NCBI GenBank assembly: GCA_017940955.1
Contig: JAGAXP010000066.1
Coordinates: 1 to 34,300 of the forward strand
Direction of reading: 5' to 3'
Source of the DNA: Oribacterium sp.
Lineage (GTDB): Bacteria; Bacillota_A; Clostridia; Lachnospirales; Lachnospiraceae
Length of the DNA: 34,300 nt
This document shows positions 7,368 through 16,600 of this stretch, one piece after another. The position numbers and the translations under genes are program-made. The notes beneath the pieces were generated by a model. That model did no database searches. It was not told the DNA's origin and saw nothing but the letters and a program-made list of their open reading frames with translations. Every line of letters begins with the position of its first letter. Positions within the stretch are counted from its first letter, which is position 1.

Positions 7368-8020
7368 GCTTCAAATGCTGCCTCTCGGTCGATGCAGGTT
7401 CCGCACTTTCTGCAGGGTTTATCTCCGCCTTCGTAGCAGGACCATGTAAGCTCGTAGGGAACCTTCAGGTCAAGCCCGATCTTTACTACATCCTTCTTTG
7501 TGAGCTTCACAAAAGGAGCTTCTATTCTGAGCTGATGCCCTGAACCTTCCCAGATAGCTGCACTCATATGCTCATTGAAAACCGGTGAGCAGTCAGGATA
7601 AGCACTTCCTGCCGCATCATCGGAATGTGCGCCGTAATAAATCACGCCACAGTCCTTGCTCAGAGCCAGACTGGCTGCAGATGAAAGGAACAAACCGTTT
7701 CTGAAAGGAACGTAGGTACTTACGGGAACCTTTCCCCCGGTCTCTTCAATCTGCTTAGCATAGGATTCCTCAGGAATCTCCTCTGTTGACTGTTTAAGAA
7801 GAGAGCAGTTGCTGTATTCAAAAATCTTTTTAAGATCAAGGAACAGATGCTCCACTCCATAGTGCTCAGCCACAGCTGTTGCAGCATTAACCTCTTTATC
7901 GTGCTTCTGGCCGTAGGAAACGGTCAGTGCTATGACGTTGTCCTTTCCGTATTTATCTACCGCCATACCGAGAGCAGTGGTGGAATCCACTCCTCCGCTT
8001 AAAAGAACCATTGCCTTCAT
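7334..8020 (-). CDS. queC: 7-cyano-7-deazaguanine synthase QueC
   Basis: A 228-residue PP-loop ATPase that converts 7-carboxy-7-deazaguanine to preQ0 using ATP and ammonia. The pyrophosphate loop SGGVDSTT is at 8-15. The four zinc-binding cysteines are C195, C203, C206 and C209 (CYEGGDKPCRKCGTC). The family signature YGAHSDDAAGSAYPDC lies mid-protein. The start at 8020 (MKAMVLLSGG) has GGAG 6 nt upstream; longer forms starting at 8032 or 8104 would add residues absent from the family. It is the fourth gene of the operon, 173 nt after folE. A weak minus-strand stem (TCGGT/ACCGA near 8160-8185) sits in that gap. Confidence 0.96.
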   Translation of the reverse strand: MKAMVLLSGGVDSTTALGMAVDKYGKDNVIALTVSYGQKHDKEVNAATAVAEHYGVEHLFLDLKKIFEYSNCSLLKQSTEEIPEESYAKQIEETGGKVPVSTYVPFRNGLFLSSAASLALSKDCGVIYYGAHSDDAAGSAYPDCSPVFNEHMSAAIWEGSGHQLRIEAPFVKLTKKDVVKIGLDLKVPYELTWSCYEGGDKPCRKCGTCIDREAAFEANGVTDPLLAE

Positions 8021-8193
8021 ATAAATCTCCATTCCGCCGCCTTTGTTCAGCAGCATAAATAGTACAAAATCATTTTTCAGACTATTCTCAATCTCATAAA
8101 CCAAATAAGTAATTAAGCTTCAGTCAGAAAAATATATCAATCATTACTTTTGATAAAAATATCGGTTTTTTCAAGTAATTACCGAACCAAATA

Positions 8194-8766
8194 TCAGCGA
8201 AGGTACATCTGGAGGCTCGGATCATTCCTGAATGCGCCTCTAAGCTCTGCCGTAAATGTCTTTGTATTCTGCTTTTTTATGCCTCTTGCGGTCACGCAGC
8301 TGTGGCAGCCCTCAATAGTTACGGCAACATCCTCGCTGCCCGTGATCTCGATCATTATATCCGCGATGTCCTTGCCGATCTTTTCCTGAAGCTGAAGACG
8401 TCTTCCCACCATATCGCAGATTCTGGCGATCTTGGAAAGTCCCACTACCTTGCCATTTGGCACGTAGGCAACATTAACCTTCATATCGTACATGAGGGCA
8501 AGATGATGCTCGCAGTAGGAGAAAATATCTATATCCTTCATAACCACAACACGTCCGGCGCTGCTTGAACCCTGAAGATCCTCTTCAAAGGTCTTGTCAA
8601 ACATTTCGGCGATCTCATGGTTTGTATAGTTCATGCCCTGAAAAACTTCTTCATACATCTCGGCAACCCGCCTGGGAGTCTCCAGGAGTCCCTCTCTTTC
8701 GGGATCATCACCAAGAGCGATCAGTATCCCGCGAATATGCTCTTCTATAGCTTTTTTATCTATCAT
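8194..8766 (-). CDS. folE: GTP cyclohydrolase I FolE
   Basis: A 190-residue type I GTP cyclohydrolase making dihydroneopterin triphosphate from GTP, the shared first step of folate and queuosine synthesis. The zinc ligands C85, H88 (YCEHH) and C157 (CHSCVTARG) are present, as are the usual motifs [15 protein letters not shown] and [17 protein letters not shown]. Its ATG (8766) abuts the queE TAA (8767-8769), and its Shine-Dalgarno (GAGGTG) lies inside the end of queE, so the two are translationally coupled. Placement inside the que cluster indicates dedicated supply of the pterin precursor for QueD; it may also feed folate. Confidence 0.96.
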   Translation of the reverse strand: MIDKKAIEEHIRGILIALGDDPEREGLLETPRRVAEMYEEVFQGMNYTNHEIAEMFDKTFEEDLQGSSSAGRVVVMKDIDIFSYCEHHLALMYDMKVNVAYVPNGKVVGLSKIARICDMVGRRLQLQEKIGKDIADIMIEITGSEDVAVTIEGCHSCVTARGIKKQNTKTFTAELRGAFRNDPSLQMYLR

Positions 8767-9495
8767 TTAAACACCTCTTTTGTTGGGATCCCAGATCACC
8801 TTGTGAAGCTGTATCTGAAGTCTCACATCATTCATATTGTTTTTTATCATAAAGTCAACCATATCCACCGGCTCAATGCTTCCGAATACAGGACTGAGAT
8901 AGACGTGACACCTGTTTGTAAGATCATAGGTCTCTATGATACTTTTAGCTCTTTCCAGATCTTCAAGACTTCCGGAAACAAACTTGACTGTGTCCTGTTC
9001 TCCCAGAAGGTCGAAGTTGCTGTGAATCATCCGGATCTCGCACCTGCTTCCGGGAAGCTTGTAATCCATGGTGAAAACAGGTCTATGGGACTTCGAGAAA
9101 GGAATTCTGCCGGATCCTTCTGACCCGCTCATATCTGCGCCGTTCTTACTGTCAAAATTCGCAGACTTTATGAAAGGCTTCAGATCCACCGCACCGTTGG
9201 TTTCGATCTCTACTCTGTGACCTGAATCCAGAAGCAAATCTATTAGCTTGTCCACACCTTCCTGAAGAAGCGGTTCTCCTCCTGTCAGAGTCACATTCTT
9301 CACTCCCGTGGATTTTACATAATCCAGGATCTCTTCCTGTGACATCTCCGTAAACGGACAGTCCCTCTCATTGGCCCACATGGTGTCACAATAGCTGCAG
9401 GCCAGATTGCAGCCCTTAAAACGTATAAATACCGCAAGCTCCCCGGCCCTGGTTCCTTCGCCGTTAATACTTACAAATTTTTCAACAACCTTCAT
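8767..9495 (-). CDS. queE: 7-carboxy-7-deazaguanine synthase QueE
   Basis: A 242-residue radical SAM enzyme that rearranges 6-carboxytetrahydropterin to 7-carboxy-7-deazaguanine. The cluster motif CX3CX2C is at C29, C33 and C36 (GCNLACSYCD), followed by TLTGGEPLLQ at 68-77 and the conserved C-terminus LQIQLHKVIWDPNKRGV. A roughly 27-residue segment (about 110-136, rich in G, S and D) interrupts the region between VDLKPF and RPVFTMDYKLPG; I recall related clostridial QueE proteins without it. The ATG at 9495 has GGAGGAGAAA just upstream. It is second in the operon, 82 nt after queD, and coupled to folE. Confidence 0.95.
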   Translation of the reverse strand: MKVVEKFVSINGEGTRAGELAVFIRFKGCNLACSYCDTMWANERDCPFTEMSQEEILDYVKSTGVKNVTLTGGEPLLQEGVDKLIDLLLDSGHRVEIETNGAVDLKPFIKSANFDSKNGADMSGSEGSGRIPFSKSHRPVFTMDYKLPGSRCEIRMIHSNFDLLGEQDTVKFVSGSLEDLERAKSIIETYDLTNRCHVYLSPVFGSIEPVDMVDFMIKNNMNDVRLQIQLHKVIWDPNKRGV

Positions 9496-9577
9496 TTTCT
9501 CCTCCGGATCTGTCCGATTCGCATTCGACAGGACTCTTATCAGCCCATAGCTGATTCTAAAAGTCTGTTTTCAGACT
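9496..9577 (-). other. Hairpins between queD and queE
   Basis: Two small stems lie in the 82-nt gap. AAGTCTG/CAGACTT with a 4-nt loop (9561-9578) touches the queD stop codon, and ATCAGC/GCTGAT with a 5-nt loop lies around 9539-9555. Neither is followed by a T-run on the minus strand, so mRNA processing or differential stability is more likely than termination. Confidence 0.5.
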
Positions 9578-9997
9578 TCAGCCCTCATAACAAGCACAAT
9601 TGTTGGGAGTCTCATATACCAGAACTCTATGAACATCAAATCCGGAAGCCGCAAGCCTGTCATGAAAAAACTTCGCAAAATTTTCCGCCGTCGGTCTGAA
9701 GGCCACTACATTCATCTTGAAGTCTTCCTCCATGAGTGCCTTCACAGTCGCATCCTTCAGGGAACCTTCTTCATATATAAAAGTATGATCAAATTTATCA
9801 CAAAGCTCTTTGATCGCCTTTTTCAGATCCGAGAAATCCATGAGCATACCTCTGGTCTGCGCTTCCTCACTCAATTTCTCTCCTTCTATCTCCACCACAA
9901 CTCTCCATCTGTGTCCGTGGATATTACTGCATTTTCCTTCGTAGCCCTTAAGAAAATGTGCCGCATCAAAGCTAGATTCAGATTTCAAATAATACAT
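9578..9997 (-). CDS. queD: 6-carboxytetrahydropterin synthase QueD
   Basis: A 139-residue PTPS-family enzyme converting dihydroneopterin triphosphate to 6-carboxy-5,6,7,8-tetrahydropterin. The zinc histidines are H14, H27 and H29 (FDAAHFL, IHGHRW). The catalytic cysteine is C23 (KCSNIHGH) and the Asp-His pair D70-H71 (KFDHTF) is present. The C-terminal glutamate region VYETPNNCACYEG fits the QueD branch. The ATG at 9997 follows TAGGAG at 5 nt. It is the first gene of the operon; its promoter must lie in the approximately 100 nt between it and the terminator at 10102-10127. Confidence 0.95.
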   Translation of the reverse strand: MYYLKSESSFDAAHFLKGYEGKCSNIHGHRWRVVVEIEGEKLSEEAQTRGMLMDFSDLKKAIKELCDKFDHTFIYEEGSLKDATVKALMEEDFKMNVVAFRPTAENFAKFFHDRLAASGFDVHRVLVYETPNNCACYEG

Positions 9998-10101
9998 ATA
10001 TGCTCCTACTAATAAAAGGTCTTTTATTATCTCTACATGATTTCGCTTTACATGTCACAAGTGTAATTGTTCAATAACCGCGTAACGGCTTTATTGAATA
10101 T
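9998..10101 (-). promoter_or_regulatory. Leader and promoter region of the que operon with a strong stem
   Basis: A perfect 8-bp inverted repeat, TTCAATAA (10070-10077) with TTATTGAA (10091-10098), has a GC-rich loop able to form 3 more pairs. Shorter palindromes follow (ACAA-N6-TTGT near 10057-10070; ACATG-N11-CATGT at 10035-10055). I searched for a preQ1-I aptamer (A-rich tail after a short GC stem with CUAG) and saw none. The stem is a candidate operator or RNA element for the operon. Confidence 0.45.
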
Positions 10102-10127
10102 AAAAAAAGCTCTGCATACGCAGAGCT
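10102..10127 (-). terminator. Terminator of the four-gene signalling operon
   Basis: An 8-bp perfect stem (10108-10115 with 10120-10127, 4-nt loop) is followed on the minus strand by TTTTTT. It stands about 215 nt after the stop of the degenerate HD-GYP gene. The stretch 10128-10340 has no gene; it holds only a 6-bp inverted repeat (TGACAG/CTGTCA, 10261-10287). Confidence 0.9.
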
Positions 10128-10340
10128 ACACAAAATCTAAATACATACCGAGGCTGGTTAAAAACTCATCCTCAAAAATGATCCAATCATCTACACTAGT
10201 GAAAACATAGACAAAATCATCACATATTTAAAAATAAAAGGTAGTCCTGGTTTTGTTTAGTGACAGGAAGGTACAAATGAACTGTCATTTTAAATTTTCC
10301 AAAGAGGAATCATACCACTTAAACAAGACCCGGTCAACCA

Positions 10341-12767
10341 CTACTGTATCCTGATGTCCGTGATGGCCACCTGATTTCCGGTGATGGCAGCGTAAATCCT
10401 CTTAGCCCCATCCTGAACCTTGGTGGTATTTTCGATAAAGATGCCCAGATTTTCGGAATTCAGTATTATGCGATTCCCTTTACGCAGGAAAACCACCTCA
10501 TATTCCACGCCATCCTTGTTGAGACGCTTCCAGTCCTCCCAGGAAGTAAACGCCTCGGTCTTTTTCATGGTAAACTTGTTCTCGGCATACTCATTGCTGT
10601 TCTCATTTTCACCATTCAGCTTGATGAGAGCATACTCATGATACCCCTTTCCCTTAACCTTCCTGTCGTCAGACGAGAAAATAACGATATAGGGGCAGTC
10701 CCACACAAGGCTTGCTGACGGAAGAGTCATTGAATGGAATTTTAGCTGTGTCCAGTCCTTGATCTCGATAGCTTCGGTTGAAGCTGTTCTGTCTCGATCC
10801 ACCTGTACATTTGGAATATCCGATGTCAGTCTTTCAATATAACTGATTTCTTCAGCGATGCGAGGAATTTCACCCTTTTGTACCGCTTTTTCTGTCTGTT
10901 CAGTTTCAATATCATATATACGGCAATTTTCTCCGGTAAGGGCAAGGAATGCGGATTTTGACTTATTGGGTAAAGCAATGACAGCATCAACTGTTTTTTT
11001 CGCACTTAGGAGCTGAAGCTTTATATGATCCTCATATCTTCCCATAACAATTTCAAAATACTGTTCATGATCCTCTTTTTTGACTAAAGCTTTATCTTCT
11101 TTGTCATCATATACAACATTATCTTCTTTATGTGTACGGCTATATACAAAAGTATTTTCTGTGACCTTAACTTCTGTATTCCTTGCTCCCGTTGATATGA
11201 TATGACCATCAAACCACAGCTCTCCGTACTCAGAATAGTTATAAGCCTCAATGGATTTTGCATTACCATGAACATGTCGGTCAAAAGACTCAAAAAGAAT
11301 TATGGATGGTATTGCCGGACCTGTTTCCTGTTCCCACGCCTTGCACTTGAATCTGACCTTACATATATTGTTTAATATCGGGACACCGATGGTGAACTGA
11401 TCCCTGTATTTCCTGCATTCTATTTCCTTTTGTATGGCTGTCTCTGTTCCATCCAATATCTCTTTGCTGTCAGAATCAATTATCTGTATCATGATACCGG
11501 CAAACTCAGGATCAAACTGCCCGCCTGACTCATTAAGAAGCTCCTCCCTGACTATCTGCATGGGAAGTGGTCCCCTGAATCTTTTTTTAGTAACCATGGC
11601 ATCATAGGAATTCGCAACCGAAATGATCCTGGATATCTCAGGTATCAGATCCCCTGACAAGCCTTCAGGGTAACCTTTTCCGTCAAATCTTTCATAACTG
11701 TACCGGGCACTTTGGCTAAGATATGGATACTCGGTTATACTTGACAGTATTTCCCAACTCATCAGAGGTTTTTTCTTTACTGTCTCATATTCCTCTTCTG
11801 TCAGGTCATCAGTCTTACCTATAAGACTGTCAGGCAAGCCCACCATACCAATATCATGAAGCAATGCCGCATAATAAATCTTTTCACATTCCTCTTCATT
11901 TTTTCCGCTCAGGCTGCCGATACGTCTTGCTATATCCGCAACTCTTGAAGCATGCCCCTGAAGAAAAGGATCTTTTTTCTCAATAGCGGCAACAAAGGCC
12001 GTTGCAGTCTGATCAAACATCCTCTTCATGCTCATCTTTTCTTCATGAAGGATTTCCATTTCAAGCTTGTGGGCTCTGTCCAGAGTTTCATTCATATCGA
12101 TAAGCACGCAAATATATATGATCACCACCATTCCCACCAGGCTGATATTGATGATGGATATGCCATATACAAAATACTGTATAATGCTTGCAGCTATCGG
12201 AAGGATCGTAAATATCAAGAGTGGGATGATGATCTTTTTTCGAAGCCGGTGGTATAGTCTGCTGACTACCATGAGCTGAATTGCTGCGATCAGAATTGGT
12301 ACGCAATAGGATATTACAAATCCCGGAGACCTGACATAATGATTGGTTTCATCAAAGGTATAATACAATCCGGTAAACTGCGAAATGATGATCAGGAGCT
12401 CTCCTGCCAGAGAAAGCTCGTCATTTACATACAGAAGCTTCGGGACTTTATTTAATCCGACATCGTGTATGCATATATCCTTTATATATTGATTCACCGA
12501 AAACAGTACGGCTATGATCATACTGAAAACCAGAAAATTGGAGATCCTGGTCATAAAGAAGCCGAAGGGATCTGCCTGGCTGCGATAAATATAAGCATAT
12601 CTGTCAGCAAACAACAGCACCATTGCTGAAAGCTCCATGCCGATCATGGAAGCTTTTCTCCTGAAGCTGACAGATCTTGAGACAAGACTGAAGAAAGCTG
12701 TCATTCCGCATATGCTTCCCAGAATGAGCATTATATTTAGTTGGTGTAATGCTAAAAATTCGATCAT
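10341..12767 (-). CDS. Membrane protein with degenerate HD-GYP domain and a C-terminal beta-sandwich-like region
   Basis: An 808-residue protein. About seven or eight membrane helices fill residues 8-225. A short coiled linker leads to an HD-GYP domain (about 250-430). It keeps H272, the HD pair H304-D305, DGKGYPEGL (362-370) and D389. It lacks the histidine of the KxH motif (KKKPLMSW) and both histidines of HHE (RYSYERFDGKGYP), so phosphodiesterase activity is doubtful; it may be a c-di-GMP receptor or pseudo-enzyme. Residues about 440-808 are not a family I can name. The end (VFLRKGNRIILNSENLG to AITGNQVAITDIRI) has the pattern of concanavalin/LamG-like beta sandwiches, here predicted inside the cell. 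It is the last gene of the operon, 19 nt after the receiver gene, with AGGTG before the ATG at 12767. Confidence 0.85.
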   Translation of the reverse strand: MIEFLALHQLNIMLILGSICGMTAFFSLVSRSVSFRRKASMIGMELSAMVLLFADRYAYIYRSQADPFGFFMTRISNFLVFSMIIAVLFSVNQYIKDICIHDVGLNKVPKLLYVNDELSLAGELLIIISQFTGLYYTFDETNHYVRSPGFVISYCVPILIAAIQLMVVSRLYHRLRKKIIIPLLIFTILPIAASIIQYFVYGISIINISLVGMVVIIYICVLIDMNETLDRAHKLEMEILHEEKMSMKRMFDQTATAFVAAIEKKDPFLQGHASRVADIARRIGSLSGKNEEECEKIYYAALLHDIGMVGLPDSLIGKTDDLTEEEYETVKKKPLMSWEILSSITEYPYLSQSARYSYERFDGKGYPEGLSGDLIPEISRIISVANSYDAMVTKKRFRGPLPMQIVREELLNESGGQFDPEFAGIMIQIIDSDSKEILDGTETAIQKEIECRKYRDQFTIGVPILNNICKVRFKCKAWEQETGPAIPSIILFESFDRHVHGNAKSIEAYNYSEYGELWFDGHIISTGARNTEVKVTENTFVYSRTHKEDNVVYDDKEDKALVKKEDHEQYFEIVMGRYEDHIKLQLLSAKKTVDAVIALPNKSKSAFLALTGENCRIYDIETEQTEKAVQKGEIPRIAEEISYIERLTSDIPNVQVDRDRTASTEAIEIKDWTQLKFHSMTLPSASLVWDCPYIVIFSSDDRKVKGKGYHEYALIKLNGENENSNEYAENKFTMKKTEAFTSWEDWKRLNKDGVEYEVVFLRKGNRIILNSENLGIFIENTTKVQDGAKRIYAAITGNQVAITDIRIQ

Positions 12768-12786
12768 GTAACACCTGCCATCAGCT

Positions 12787-13617
12787 TCACTTTGAAAGTG
12801 TAAAGAAATCCCGGAGCCTTTCGAGCAGCTCCCCCTGCTGTATATTTTTAAGTATATATCCGTCAGGACGCAGCGACATAACGGACATCACGCTCTCCTT
12901 ATCATCCTTTCCTGTAAGGAACATCACCGGAACAGAAGAGGTATCTTCATCGCTTCTCAGCATTTCCAGTACCTGCGGGCCACTGGTTACGGGCATCTCG
13001 TAATCAAGAAGTATCAGATCCACCTTGTTTTTTGCGAGAAGCTTGATGGCCTGCATTCCGGAATTTGCCATCATAACTTTATAATCATTTTTCAGCCATT
13101 CCCTGACAAGCCCAAGATAATTAACATCATCATCTACTATAAGTATACTTTTACTCCGATCCTGCTCAGGGCTTATTGCCTTATTGCCATAACCCGGAAG
13201 CTCTCTTTCAGGACCCTTTTGGGTATTTGCTTTTAAGGATCTGAATTCAAAATAAGACTTGACCATCTGAGTGAATGCAATATTATCCAGCGGCCGTAAA
13301 TAGGTTTTATAGATATATCTCTCAGATACTGTTTTTTTCACATTTTTTATCGCCTCTTCATCCCCCACGATGACCACATTAAAATTCTTTTTCTCAACTA
13401 TATCGTAGATATAATTCAGTACGCCTTCCCCCGGTTTTTTATTTTCATCTATATATAGCGTGAGCAGAATATCCTGTCCCTTCAGGTTATCGTTTATGCC
13501 TTCGATGCTGAAAGGAGAAAAAATACTGTCAATACCCTCCTCCTGTAATTTTTTCAGCAGTATCCTGATAATGAAGGTTTCCTTTTCGCCTATGATGATC
13601 ACACGATTAAATCCCAT
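12787..13617 (-). CDS. Response regulator with a pseudo-receiver followed by a receiver
   Basis: A 276-residue protein. Residues about 4-125 fold like a receiver by pattern (VIIIGEKE, NVVIVGDEE, YLRPLDNIAF) but show no acceptor aspartate at the end of strand 3 (ILLTLYIDE lacks the usual hydrophobic-D-x-x-MP context). Residues about 156-273 are a canonical receiver with D162/D163, acceptor D205 (LILLDYEMP), T235 and K257. There is no output domain. Such stand-alone receivers take phosphate from an HPt and act by protein contact. Its place between the HPt-ending hybrid kinase and the degenerate HD-GYP protein makes it the natural link between them (inference). The ATG at 13617 has AAGGA 6-7 nt upstream. 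Confidence 0.9.
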   Translation of the reverse strand: MGFNRVIIIGEKETFIIRILLKKLQEEGIDSIFSPFSIEGINDNLKGQDILLTLYIDENKKPGEGVLNYIYDIVEKKNFNVVIVGDEEAIKNVKKTVSERYIYKTYLRPLDNIAFTQMVKSYFEFRSLKANTQKGPERELPGYGNKAISPEQDRSKSILIVDDDVNYLGLVREWLKNDYKVMMANSGMQAIKLLAKNKVDLILLDYEMPVTSGPQVLEMLRSDEDTSSVPVMFLTGKDDKESVMSVMSLRPDGYILKNIQQGELLERLRDFFTLSK

Positions 13618-13680
13618 AAAAAATCCTTCCCTTTAGAAGCATTGAAAAAAACACCATTTATGTATTATAAAGATCACGGT

Positions 13681-16600
13681 TTACCGGCAGAACATCTCTT
13701 CCATTCCATCCCAGTCCAGTTTTTTCAGCATCCCCGCAAGTTCTCTGAGCTTTTCAGCATCTGTATCCGGCAGCTTATACTTACTGAGCTGCTCGACTAT
13801 CATTTCCACCGAATCATAATCCATCTGCGGAATAATTTCCTTCAGCGCTTCATAAGCATCACGGAGTTCTTCCTCCGGAACAGGCTCCATACTGCTGTCA
13901 GACTGCTTTGCTTCAATTCTCTGAAGCTTCCCTTTAAATGTTTCATATTCCAAAAGAAGCTTGTCTGTATGGGCTTCGATATGTTCTAAGTCCTCCTCAT
14001 CACCGGCCGCTTCCAGTCTGGCTGCAAGCTGGCTCAGAGCCAGGGCTCCGATTATCCTTGCCGAGCTCTTCAAAGCATGTACCTTGATGGTGTAAAGTCT
14101 TATATTCCGGCTTTCAAAGGCATCCTTGATGACTTTTGAGTTTTCGTCAATGGTTTCATAGAATAATTTGAGAGCAAAAATATAGTTGCTGATTCCTCCT
14201 GAGTTTTTGATACCCTCCTCCGCAGCTATTCCATCTGTTTCATATATCCACATCATATTATCAGGCATGGATACAGGCTCATCAACGGTTTCCGTATCCG
14301 TCGGTTTTTTCATCATCTCATCCGGCAGATGCTTCATGATGGTTTTTTCCAGAACAAGGCTGTCTACAGGCTTGCTAAGTCTTCCGTTAAAGCCTCTTGA
14401 GATATAATATTCCTCAGTCATGGCAGCATTTGCAGTAAGGACATACACAGGAAGCTCAGGATAATCTTCCCTTATCTTCTCTACAGTTTCTATGCCGTCC
14501 ATTCCGGGCATCATATGATCCAGCAGGACGATATTGAATTTTGTTTCCTTAAGCTTTTCAAGACACTCTTCACCGCTTGTTGCAGTTGTAACAAATATCT
14601 TTGTAGGCTTCAGAAGACCTTTTATGACACTTAGGTTCATTGGTGTATCATCAACCACCAGCACATCCGCATCAGGAGCAATGAACTGCGGAACGTAAGC
14701 TCCCCTGACGGAAGTATCATCATGCTCAAGGAATACCCCCATGGGGGCAGCATCCAGAATCTTCTGAGTGACTGTGAAGATAAATTCAGAACCTTTTCCG
14801 TAAGTACTTTTACATACCAGGGTTCCGTTCATCAGCTCCGCAAATCTTTTCGAGATATCAAGTCCGAGACCGGTTCCCATGATATTGATGTTCTTATCCT
14901 GATCCAGACGCTCATAGGCCGTAAAAAGTCTGTCCTGATCCTCGGGCTTTATTCCTATTCCGGTATCTTTAACAGAAAAAACAATTTTACATATATCATC
15001 CTTCCGTTCATTCATTGATACCTGTAGGATAAATCCCCCTTTTTCTGTATACTTGACTGCATTTGTAAGAAGATTCAATAATATTTCCTTGATCTTCCCG
15101 CTATCTCCCAAAAGCTGTTTCGGCAAGATTTCATCAACCACAACATCAAAGGTAAGCTCTTTTTCGGTACTTCTCACCTTGATCATGGAGACAACGGATC
15201 TAAGAAGCTCCTGCACATCATAGGACTGTTCTGAGACCTGCATCTTTCCTGATTCCACTCTGGAGATATCAAGGAAATCATTAATGATACTAAGAAGTGA
15301 TTCCGAAGCATTTCTGATATCCATGGCGTAATTCATAATGGACATAAAATATCCCATGGGAACACCCTTTGCATCTTCTCTTAATATCATTTCATCCATT
15401 CCCATGATGGTATTTATGGGAGTCCGAAGCTCATGTGTAATATTGGCAAGAAACCTCGTCTTTGCACTATTGGCACGCTCAGCCTCATCCTTTGCATGCC
15501 GTATCTCCTCATACTGTCTGCGAATAATGGTCGTATTCATGGTATGCCAAACCACAAGTACAATAAGTAATGCCGCAAGGAGAATCAGGAGAAGCTTAGT
15601 GATGAGCAGCTCTCCTATCCTCGGTATCTTATTAATCTTATATGTGTTCTCCGAAATCAGCGTCCTTCTGTCATTTTTGTATATCTTGATATGAAGCTCA
15701 TAAACACCATGGGGAAAATTGGTATACTCCAGGGTACTAAGCTTACTTCTCTCTTCAAAAACACCTTCATCAGATACTCCGTCAAGATATATATGTACCG
15801 GAGGATCAGAAACGGAATAATCAAAAATATCCGGAACTATCTTTACCCTGCTTACATCCGAGGGTATGGTAAAATGCTTTTCATCATCAGGATATATTTT
15901 AGACCCGTCACAATATATATATTCCAGCTTAGTCTTTATATATGAACTGCCTGCGTAAATATCTTTAACATTGGTTTTTATGACTCCCTGCCTTCCCGCA
16001 ATGAACATTTCCCCGTTTTCGTTCATGGCACTGAAGGAATTTCCGGTGATGGCATATGGAAGTCCGTTATTAATGGTATATAGATCATAATGATCTACAG
16101 CATCTGACAGCATTTCCCTGTCCTTGACAACGTACAGCCCCAAAGAGGAGAGGATCCAAAGCTTATCATCCTCGTCAAAATATATGTCATAATTGTTGCT
16201 ATAGGGGAATCCCGAAACCTGTTTCAGGCTTCCGTTCCTGAAATACTGAATAGAGTTTGATGTTATTGCCCAGACAACATCCCTGACGGGATCATTCTTT
16301 ACTCTGAGAACAACATCACTTGTGAGACCATCCTCGCGGCTTATCCTGGCAACCTGATCACCTTCAGCGATATATAGCCCTCCGCCGTCGGTACCCATAT
16401 ATATTTTACCGTCAGTACCCTGAGCAACGCTCAGGATGGTGGAGTTTGACATGCCATCCTTATGACTATAGGTCCTGATGACCTTTCCGTTCTTTATGAC
16501 TGCGAGACCTTCGTTTGTACCCACAAGCATGCTGCCATCATCAGCCTCAGCTGTACATCTTATCTCATCAGAAGGCAGTCCGTCCCTTCCGGTATATCTG

